From CATQHW01 sp965243545 (GTDB taxonomy: Bacteria; Spirochaetota; Spirochaetia; SZUA-6; Bin103): a DNA stretch of 64,000 bases. The translations under genes and the position numbers were made by a program. Each line of letters starts with the position of its first letter. The stretch's first letter is position 1. The stretch spans positions 2,542,001 through 2,606,000 of the forward strand of contig OZ251573.1 of NCBI GenBank assembly GCA_965243545.1, given 5' to 3'. Below the pieces are notes generated by a model. It worked only from the letters and a program-made list of their open reading frames with translations. It was not told the DNA's origin and made no database searches. Positions 57,823 through 64,000 of the stretch are shown here, piece after piece.

Positions 57823-59364
57823 ATGTTGACCAGACTCCGCGTTTCCGGTTTCAAGAACTTGGTGGACGTGGACGTTCGCCTCGGTTCATTCACCTGCGTG
57901 GTAGGACCGAACGGCGCCGGCAAGTCGAACCTGTTCGACGCGATTCGATTTCTGAGCGCGCTGGCGAATCATACGCTCATGGAGGCCGCTTGCGAGGTGC
58001 GCGACCAGCAGAGCCGCACCGCGCACCTGCGCGACCTGTTCCACCACGTCGGCGACCGTTACAGCAGCCGCATGAGTTTCGTGGCGGATATGGTAGTTCC
58101 GAACCGCGCTGTCGACGACCTGGGACAAGAAGCCAAGGCCAGCATCACCTTTTTGCGCTATTCACTGGAACTTGGCTACGGAGAGTCCGATGGCGGCCTC
58201 GGGGATCGCGCCATCGTCATCATCAAAGAGGAACTGCTCAGTATCCCCCGGCGCCATGCCTCGCGGCATCTGTTGTTTCCGCATAGCGCGAAGAACTGGC
58301 GCACGTCCGTGATGGAAGGAAGGCGGGTCGTACCGTTCATTTCTACGGATGGAAAAGGCGATTTCCGGGTCATCAAGCTCCACCAGGATGGCGGCAGCAG
58401 CGGACGGCCACTGAGCCGACCCGCTGTCAATATGCCGCGCACCGTATTGTCCGTAGCCACGGCCGCAGAGAGCCCCACGGTGCTCGTCGCCCGCCGTGAA
58501 ATGGAGTCATGGCAGCTCCTGCAGCTGGAGCCTTCGGCGTTGCGGCGGTCGGACGAATTCGTTTCTCCCTCCCGCCTGGGTGCGGACGGCAGCTATCTGG
58601 CGGCCACTTTGTATCGGCTGGGGCGTAACTCCGGGAACCGCCCGATCAACGGCGCCCGAGACACCGGTCCTCGACTCGAAGCCGCGTCGGCGAACGGCGG
58701 CGCCGAACGAGTGTACAGCCGGATAGCCAACCGTCTGGCGGAGCTCATCGACGACGTCCGTGGGATCGGCGTGGACCTCGACCGGAAACGGGAGCTGTTC
58801 ACGCTGTGCGTGAAGGACCGGGGAGGCACGATTCATCCCGCGCGGGCGCTGTCGGACGGTACGCTGCGGTTCCTGGCGCTTGCCGTGTTGGAGACCGACC
58901 CGAGGATGCAGGGTGTCTTGTGTCTGGAGGAACCCGAAAACGGTATACACCCCGCCCGGATTCCCGCCATTCTGCAGCTGCTGCAGGACATCGCGGTGGA
59001 CACTCAGGAGCCGGTGGCCGAGGACAATCCGCTACGTCAAGTGGTCGTCAATACCCACTCTCCGGCAGTGTTTCAGCAGGTCCCGGACGACAGCGTCGTG
59101 TTCGTAAAGCCGAGAGAGGCTATCGACGATGCCGGATGCCGCTTTCGCCACGCCCACTTTCTCTGCTTGTCCGATACGTGGCGAGCAACGGCCGCGGCAA
59201 CCGAACACGCCGCCCGCGGTGATCTGCTGGAGTACTTGAATCCGGTGCTCCGCGCAGAACACGCCGAGCCGCCGCCCGCGCGCCGGCGCGTGATCGACAG
59301 GAAGGACTTCGGTCAGCTCGTCTTGGAGTTGCCGAATCAGCGCGGCAGCCCGTGCAACGGCTGA
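57823..59364 (+). CDS. AAA15/AAA21-type SMC-like ATPase, pair 3
   Basis: A 513-residue ATPase beginning MLTRLRVSGFKNLVDVDVRL. Walker A is VVGPNGAGKSNLFDAIRF (26-43), the signature ALSDGTLRFLALAVLE, Walker B VLCLEEPENGIHPARI, switch VVVNTHSPAVFQQV. It is longer than the other two ATPases through an insertion of about 120 residues between Walker A and the signature, presumably an effector- or DNA-contacting part. Followed by and overlapping a DUF4276 gene by 13 bp. Base composition is lower in GC than the flanking transporter genes. Confidence 0.92.
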   Translation: MLTRLRVSGFKNLVDVDVRLGSFTCVVGPNGAGKSNLFDAIRFLSALANHTLMEAACEVRDQQSRTAHLRDLFHHVGDRYSSRMSFVADMVVPNRAVDDLGQEAKASITFLRYSLELGYGESDGGLGDRAIVIIKEELLSIPRRHASRHLLFPHSAKNWRTSVMEGRRVVPFISTDGKGDFRVIKLHQDGGSSGRPLSRPAVNMPRTVLSVATAAESPTVLVARREMESWQLLQLEPSALRRSDEFVSPSRLGADGSYLAATLYRLGRNSGNRPINGARDTGPRLEAASANGGAERVYSRIANRLAELIDDVRGIGVDLDRKRELFTLCVKDRGGTIHPARALSDGTLRFLALAVLETDPRMQGVLCLEEPENGIHPARIPAILQLLQDIAVDTQEPVAEDNPLRQVVVNTHSPAVFQQVPDDSVVFVKPREAIDDAGCRFRHAHFLCLSDTWRATAAATEHAARGDLLEYLNPVLRAEHAEPPPARRRVIDRKDFGQLVLELPNQRGSPCNG

Positions 59365-59993
59365 CGTATACGCTGCTGGCCGACGGAGCTTCCGACCGCT
59401 CGCTCATCCCGATTCTCACGTGGCTGCTGCGACGGCACTGCGGACCGCCTGCCATTCAGGCGGAGTTCGCCGATCTGCGCCGCCTGCCGAGCCCTCCCAA
59501 GAAACTTTCCGAACGCATAGCGCAGGCAGTCGATCTGTATCCCTGCGATCTGCTATTTGTCCATCGAGACGCCGAGAACGCTGCTATCGAGCATCGTTTG
59601 AAGGAAGTATCAGATTCCGTAAGAGCGAGCGGAATACGCGCTTTTTCGATAGCCGTTATCCCGGTCCGGATGCAGGAAGCGTGGTTGCTCATCGACGAGT
59701 CCGCCTTGCGGTGCGCTGCCGGAAATCCAAACGGCGACCAGCGACTCGCCCTGCCGAGCATCCGGCAGATTGAGCACCTGCCTGATCCAAAGTCAGTGCT
59801 CCATCAATTGCTGAGTCAGGCAAGCGGCCTTCGCGGCCGTCGTCTGCGGCGCTTCAACCGCACGCTCCATGGGCGCCGCGTGGCTGACTACATCGACGAC
59901 TTTGGACCGCTTTACCGGTTGCCGGCGTTTCGACGACTTGCGGCCGAGGTCGAGCGGGTGGCTACCGAACGGGGATGGCGACACTCGACTTGA
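59352..59993 (+). CDS. DUF4276 (TOPRIM-like) effector protein, pair 3
   Basis: A 213-residue protein from GTG 59352. VQRLTYTLLADGASDRSLIP replaces the EGxTE motif by DGASDR; LLFVHRDAEN supplies the acidic motif, and IPVRMQEAWLLIDESALRCA is the diagnostic Q/E-A-W segment of DUF4276. The GTG lies 13 bp inside the ATPase gene. As in the other two pairs it starts with a non-ATG codon, which may keep its level low. The exact activity of DUF4276 is unproven. Convergent with the second Opp operon, 10 bp away. Confidence 0.85.
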   Translation: MQRLTYTLLADGASDRSLIPILTWLLRRHCGPPAIQAEFADLRRLPSPPKKLSERIAQAVDLYPCDLLFVHRDAENAAIEHRLKEVSDSVRASGIRAFSIAVIPVRMQEAWLLIDESALRCAAGNPNGDQRLALPSIRQIEHLPDPKSVLHQLLSQASGLRGRRLRRFNRTLHGRRVADYIDDFGPLYRLPAFRRLAAEVERVATERGWRHST

Positions 59994-60003
59994 GCCGCGT
60001 GCA

Positions 60004-61017
60004 TTACGCCGCCGGTTCCGCGCGGTCGCGGGGGAGGTCCTCCGACCGCCAGCAGCGGACTTCGTGGCCCGGCGCGATGGCGCGCAGTTCCTGGGATTCC
60101 CGCCGGCAGCGCTCTTGGACGAACGGGCACCGGCCGGCCAGCCGGCAGCCGGCAGGCAGGGCACCCGCCGGCGCGCGCTCCTCCGCCGGCGCGCCGTCGC
60201 CGCCCGGCGCGGTCGAGGCGGCCCGCGCGCCGCGCCCGATCAGCGTGGCGGCCAGCAGGGCGCGGGTGTACGGGTGCCGCGGCCGGTCGAACACCGCCGC
60301 GCGGCCGCCCTGCTCCACCACCTGACCCCGGTACATCACGCAGATTCGGTCGGCCACGTAGCGCACCGCGCGCAGGTCGTGGGACACGAAGATCAGCGCC
60401 CGCTCATGCCGGCGCTGCAGGTCCCGCAGCAAGTTGACGATCTGCCCCTTGATCGACATGTCCAGGGCGGCCGTCGGTTCGTCCAGGAACAGGAAGTCGG
60501 GACCGGGCGCCAGCGCCCGCGCGATGGCGGCGCGCTGCAGCTGTCCGCCCGACAGCTCGTACGGATAGAGCGCCGCGAATCGTCGATCGAGTTGCACCTG
60601 TTCCAGCAGCAGCCGCGCATGGTCGCGCCGCGCCGCGGCCGCCAGCGTGGTGGTGTGGCGCAGGGCGTCCTGCAGCGACTGCTCGACGGTCATCATCGGA
60701 TTGAACGAGGTGAGCGGATTCTGAAAGACCATCTGCAGGCGCCGGCGCAACGGCCGCCACTCGCGTTCGCCCAGCGCGTGGATCTCCCGCCCGCCGAAGA
60801 TCATGCGTCCACCGTCGAGCGGCGTCAGGTTGAGGACGCACCGGCCCAGCGTCGACTTGCCGGACCCCGATTCGCCGACCAAGCCCACGCACTCCCCCGG
60901 CCGCACCGCCAGCGACACGTCGTCCAGGGCGGCCACGTGCCTGCGGCGCAGACCGCGCTGGCGCAACGCGTACCGCTTGACGGCATGCTCGACGCGCAAC
61001 AGCGGCTGCCGGTCCAC
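60004..61017 (-). CDS. ABC transporter ATP-binding protein, OppF/DppF type (second system)
   Basis: A 337-residue ATPase starting with GTG 61017: GLVGESGSGKSTLGRCVLNL, YELSGGQLQRAAIARALAPG, LFLDEPTAALDMSIKGQIVN. The usual C-terminal cysteine motif reads GCRLAGRCPFVQERC. It is the last gene of a four-gene minus-strand operon with OppD, OppC and OppB types. A binding protein gene is not seen and must lie beyond the window's right edge if it is adjacent. Confidence 0.94.
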   Translation of the reverse strand: MDRQPLLRVEHAVKRYALRQRGLRRRHVAALDDVSLAVRPGECVGLVGESGSGKSTLGRCVLNLTPLDGGRMIFGGREIHALGEREWRPLRRRLQMVFQNPLTSFNPMMTVEQSLQDALRHTTTLAAAARRDHARLLLEQVQLDRRFAALYPYELSGGQLQRAAIARALAPGPDFLFLDEPTAALDMSIKGQIVNLLRDLQRRHERALIFVSHDLRAVRYVADRICVMYRGQVVEQGGRAAVFDRPRHPYTRALLAATLIGRGARAASTAPGGDGAPAEERAPAGALPAGCRLAGRCPFVQERCRRESQELRAIAPGHEVRCWRSEDLPRDRAEPAA

Positions 61018-61023
61018 GCCGCC

Positions 61024-61992
61024 CTACCGCACTGCCGCGAAGTGGCATCGGGATTCGTGCCCGGCCGCGACCTGCACCAGCGGCGCCGGCCGCTGCCGGC
61101 AGATCCCCTCGGCGCGCGGACAGCGCTCGGCGAACCCGCATCCGGGCGCCGGCCGGCGCATGTCCGGGGCGCGTCCGGGGATGGTCGGCATGTCGCCGCC
61201 GCCGGCGTCCGCAAAGCACGCCAGCAACCCTTTCGTGTACGGGTTGGCCGGTTCCGCAAGCACCTGCGCGGCGGCGCCGCTCTCCATCACCTCGCCCGCG
61301 TACATCACCACCACGCGGTCGCAGAGCGCGCCCACCACCGCCAGGTCGTGGGAGATGAGCATCAACGTCGCATCGAGCCGCTCCACCGCGTCGGCGATCA
61401 GATCGAGCACCTGCACCTGGATGGTGAGGTCGAGTCCGGTCGTCGGCTCGTCGGCGATCAGCAACCGGGGCGAACACGCCAGCGCCATGGCGATCATCAC
61501 CCGCTGCGCCATGCCGCCGGAAAACTGATGCGGATAGTCCCGCGCCCGCGCGCCGGCGTCGGGAATCCCCGTGGCGGCCAGCGCCTCGACCGCCCGCTGC
61601 CACGCCGCGCGGCGCGTTCCGCCGCGGTGGCGGCGGTAGACGTCCGCGATCTGACGCCCGACCCGCCACAGCGGGTTGAGGGCCGCCGAGGCGTGCTGGA
61701 AGATCATGGCCGCCTGCGAACCGCGTATCGCACCGAGCCCGGCGTCATCCAGTACGGTGAGGTTCCGGCCGGCAAAATCGATCCGCCCGGAGGTGACCCG
61801 CGCGGTGGGCGGCAGCAGCCCCAGCACGCTGAGCGCGGTCACGGTCTTGCCGGAGCCGCTTTCGCCGACCACCGCGGTGCGCGAACCGGCGGGCAGGCTC
61901 ATGGTCACGCCGCGCACGGCGTGAATGGTGCGGCGGTCGACCAGAAAGTCGACGGCCAGGTCGCGGATCGACAGCAGCGGTACGGCGGCCAT
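61024..61992 (-). CDS. ABC transporter ATP-binding protein, OppD/DppD type (second system)
   Basis: A 322-residue ATPase: AVVGESGSGKTVTALSVLGL, QFSGGMAQRVMIAMALACSP, LLIADEPTTGLDLTIQVQVL. The C-terminal motif GCGFAERCPRAEGICRQ is in place. 6 bp separate it from the OppF-type gene and 7 bp from the OppC-type gene. Confidence 0.95.
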   Translation of the reverse strand: MAAVPLLSIRDLAVDFLVDRRTIHAVRGVTMSLPAGSRTAVVGESGSGKTVTALSVLGLLPPTARVTSGRIDFAGRNLTVLDDAGLGAIRGSQAAMIFQHASAALNPLWRVGRQIADVYRRHRGGTRRAAWQRAVEALAATGIPDAGARARDYPHQFSGGMAQRVMIAMALACSPRLLIADEPTTGLDLTIQVQVLDLIADAVERLDATLMLISHDLAVVGALCDRVVVMYAGEVMESGAAAQVLAEPANPYTKGLLACFADAGGGDMPTIPGRAPDMRRPAPGCGFAERCPRAEGICRQRPAPLVQVAAGHESRCHFAAVR

Positions 61993-61999
61993 CGGCGCG

Positions 62000-62896
62000 T
62001 CAGGCTCGCCGGACCACCAGCGAACCGAGCAGGTCGCTGACGTTGTTGAGCACCCAGACCGACCCGAACAGCGCCAGTCCGGGAAACACCGACGCCCACC
62101 ACTTGCCGAACACCAGCTGGTTGGCGCCGAGCTGGATCATCGACCCCCACTCCGGCGTCGGGATGGAGACGCCCAGACCGATAAAGCTGAGCCCGGCGAT
62201 CATCTGCACGGCGTAGGCGCAGCTCAGCGGCAGCTGCGAAAAGACCGGCACCAGCGTATTGGGAATGACGTGCCGGAACACCACCGACAGCGGCGAGTTG
62301 CCGAACACCCGCGCCGCCAGCACGAAGTCCGCCTCGCGCAGCGGCGCGGCGGCGCTACGCACCATCTTGCTGTACACCGGAACGTTGTAGAAGGCGATGA
62401 TCAGCACCAGATTGACCAGCGTGTTGCCGGCCGCGGCCAGCACCGCCATGCCGAACAGTATCTGCGGAAAGCCCTGAAACACCTCGGTGACGCGGGTCAC
62501 CACGACGTCGAAGCCGCCGCCGAAGTAGCCGGCCAGCGCGCCGAGCGGCACGCCGACCAGGATGCCGATCAGCACCGAGCTGAGCGCCAGCGCGAAGTCG
62601 ACGCGGATGGCGTGAATGGTGCGGGAGAAGACGTCCATGCCGTTGGCGTCGGTCCCCAGCCAGTGCTCCCGCGACGGCGGCGCGAACCGGGAGAGCGGAT
62701 TCGGATCGACCGGATCCTGCAGCGGCAGCAGCGGCGCGACCGCGCCGAGCGCGACCAGCAGCGCCAGTACGGCAAGGTTGATCCGCACCCGGGCCGCGCC
62801 GTTGGCGTACTCCAGGCGCCGGAACAAGCCCGGCCGCGCGTCGGCCGGTACGTCGACGGCCGGGGCCGCGGCGGAAACGCTGTCGTCGGCGCCCAT
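62000..62896 (-). CDS. ABC transporter permease, OppC/DppC type (second system)
   Basis: A 298-residue permease from ATG 62896: a cytoplasmic N-terminus, membrane segment INLAVLALLVALGAVAPLL, LGTDANGMDVFSRTIHAIRV (the OppC motif), the EAA loop READFVLAARVFGNSPLSVV, and an ending of NVSDLLGSLVVRRA. It is shorter than the OppC of the first system because it lacks the long periplasmic loop. Start and OppB-type stop are two bases apart. Confidence 0.95.
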   Translation of the reverse strand: MGADDSVSAAAPAVDVPADARPGLFRRLEYANGAARVRINLAVLALLVALGAVAPLLPLQDPVDPNPLSRFAPPSREHWLGTDANGMDVFSRTIHAIRVDFALALSSVLIGILVGVPLGALAGYFGGGFDVVVTRVTEVFQGFPQILFGMAVLAAAGNTLVNLVLIIAFYNVPVYSKMVRSAAAPLREADFVLAARVFGNSPLSVVFRHVIPNTLVPVFSQLPLSCAYAVQMIAGLSFIGLGVSIPTPEWGSMIQLGANQLVFGKWWASVFPGLALFGSVWVLNNVSDLLGSLVVRRA

Positions 62897-62898
62897 GC

Positions 62899-63927
62899 TC
62901 AGACGCGGCTGCGGACGCGCGGATCGAGGATGGCGTTCACGACGTCGGCGGCAAGGTAGATGGTCAGATAGAACGCTGCGGTGAGCAGCACCACGCCCAT
63001 GATCGGCTCGTAGTCGGAGTGATTCATGGCGTCGACCGCGTACAGCCCCAGCCCCGGCCACGTGAACACGACCTCCACCAGCACCGTGCCGCTCAGCAGA
63101 TAGCCGTAGGTCATGGCGATCATGGTGATCACCGGGCCGAGGATGTTGCGCAGCGCGTAGCGGTAGACCGTCGACGACGGCATGCCGAACGCCTTGGCGG
63201 TGCGGATGTAGTCGCTCTGCATCACTTCCCGCATCTTGTTGCGCGTGATCTGCAGGGTGCTGGGGCTGGTGGTGAGCGCCAGCGTCGCCGCCGGCAGGAT
63301 CAGGTGCCGGACGCTCGACACAAACGCGCCGGCGTCGCCGGCCAGCAGCGCGTCGATGGTGTACCAGCCGGTGACGTACGGGGGCCGGGTAAAGTCGCGG
63401 TGCAGGCGGCCGAGCGGCGCCGGCAGCCAGTCGAGCTCCGCGAAGAAGACGAAGATCAGCAGCAGCCCGAGCCAGAAGCCGGGCATGGAGACACCGGCGC
63501 GCGCGGTCACGTCCGCGATTCGGGCAAACACGCCGCGGCGGCGGATGCCGGCGACCACGCCGGCGGGAACCGCCCACAGCACGCCGAGCAGCAGGGCGAA
63601 GGTCGACAGCTCCAGCGTGGCCGGCAACCGCGTACGGATGTCGGTGAGGACGGGATTGTAGGAGTAGCGGGACACCCCCAGGTTGCCGCGCGCCAGGTTG
63701 CCCAGGTAGTTGAGATAGCGCTCCGGCAGCGGCCGGTCCAGTCCCAGCTCCCGCGTCAGGTTGTCGAGCATCTCCTGGTTGTGCCGGGGACCGACCAGCA
63801 GATAAACCGGGTTGCCGATGGCGTGGGTCACCGCGAAGGTGATCATCGACACGCCGAGCAGCGAGACCGCCAGGATGCCGATCCGCTTGAGCAGAAACAG
63901 CGCCCACTCGCGCGCGGACTCAAGCAT
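62899..63927 (-). CDS. ABC transporter permease, OppB/DppB type (second system)
   Basis: A 342-residue permease: LKRIGILAVSLLGVSMITFA is the first helix, ARGNLGVSRYSYNPVLTDIR the OppB motif, SDYIRTAKAFGMPSSTVYRY the EAA loop, and GTVLVEVVFTWPGLGLYAVD the last diagnostic segment. First visible gene of the minus-strand operon; an agaagggg ribosome site lies before the ATG at 63927. Confidence 0.95.
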   Translation of the reverse strand: MLESAREWALFLLKRIGILAVSLLGVSMITFAVTHAIGNPVYLLVGPRHNQEMLDNLTRELGLDRPLPERYLNYLGNLARGNLGVSRYSYNPVLTDIRTRLPATLELSTFALLLGVLWAVPAGVVAGIRRRGVFARIADVTARAGVSMPGFWLGLLLIFVFFAELDWLPAPLGRLHRDFTRPPYVTGWYTIDALLAGDAGAFVSSVRHLILPAATLALTTSPSTLQITRNKMREVMQSDYIRTAKAFGMPSSTVYRYALRNILGPVITMIAMTYGYLLSGTVLVEVVFTWPGLGLYAVDAMNHSDYEPIMGVVLLTAAFYLTIYLAADVVNAILDPRVRSRV

Positions 63928-63977
63928 CGGTCAACGCCCCTTCTTCGGGCAGGCTGCGGGAAGGACGAGCGGGGCGG

Positions 63978-63994
63978 CGGGCGCTCAGCGCCCG
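63978..63994. promoter_or_regulatory. inverted repeat upstream of the second Opp operon
   Basis: cgggcgct-c-agcgcccg forms an eight-base-pair stem. It lies 51 bases before the OppB-type gene and near the window edge; it could be a terminator stem of an upstream gene or an attenuation hairpin. No T-run follows on either strand. Confidence 0.4.
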
Positions 63995-64000
63995 CACCCC

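Noticed and set aside
57741..57923. Short minus-strand frame ending MFAPWCAYLILKLAGRY
   Set aside because: The end looks protein-like, but most of the frame lies over the start of the AAA ATPase gene and no family was recognised.
63978..63994. Rho-independent terminator at the right edge
   Set aside because: The stem is good but there is no T-run on either strand, so it is listed only as an inverted repeat.

Overview
The window is very GC-rich (roughly two thirds G+C or more by eye), gene-dense chromosomal DNA from a bacterium. No rRNA, tRNA or CRISPR array was recognised. The best lineage clue is the signal peptide of the peptide-type binding protein at 43241-45244, which ends in AFAAGEGEE, a pattern common in spirochaete exported proteins. 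Together with a degenerate HNH-endonuclease gene of a type common in such genomes and the many phytanoyl-CoA dioxygenase, CehA/McbA and Opp-type genes, this suggests a high-GC Spirochaetota member or a similar marine or host-associated lineage. That assignment is inference.

Layout. 0-13 kb is mostly metabolic: a partial Gfo/Idh/MocA dehydrogenase; a translationally coupled lipoate-ligase-like / GH3 hexosaminidase / acetyltransferase operon; a mrfA-mrfB-like DNA-repair helicase-nuclease pair on the minus strand; then an FGGY sugar kinase, an enolase-superfamily dehydratase, a phytanoyl-CoA dioxygenase and xylose isomerase. 12.9-20.2 kb is a first defence island: an AbiEii-like nucleotidyltransferase with a small partner, a DUF262-HNH-AlbA fusion (GmrSD-like), a decayed HNH gene running into an array of short hairpin repeats, an orphan hsdS, and an AAA ATPase/DUF4276 pair. 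20.4-30.1 kb holds an alpha-2-macroglobulin gene with its penicillin-binding protein 1C partner, and a CehA/McbA-like metallohydrolase.

30.1-42.1 kb is a second, larger defence island. Read on the minus strand it is hsdM, a HEPN protein, an HsdS carrying an N-terminal HEPN-nucleotidyltransferase (toxin-antitoxin-like) module, a DUF6978-like protein, a DUF1828/1829 protein, an AAA ATPase, DUF4276, and hsdR. Most junctions overlap or are only a few bases long. A lone Phd/YefM antitoxin gene sits inside on the opposite strand. Both edges carry gene wrecks: an ATPase/PD-(D/E)XK gene with its core deleted, and an Mrr tail.

42-64 kb is dominated by two Opp/Dpp-type ABC transporters. The first is split into binding protein plus two permeases (minus) and two ATPases (plus). 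It is interleaved with three uncharacterised TIM-barrel, glycosidase-like proteins, two of them clear paralogues, which suggests uptake of a glycan-derived substrate. The second (60.0-63.9 kb) has both ATPases and both permeases in one operon. Between them lie a VCBS/ASPIC-UnbV exported protein and a third AAA ATPase/DUF4276 pair.

The most unusual material is the second defence island with its HEPN-MNT-HsdS fusion, the three independent AAA/DUF4276 pairs, the hairpin array at 16.6-17.1 kb, and the transporter-linked TIM-barrel family.
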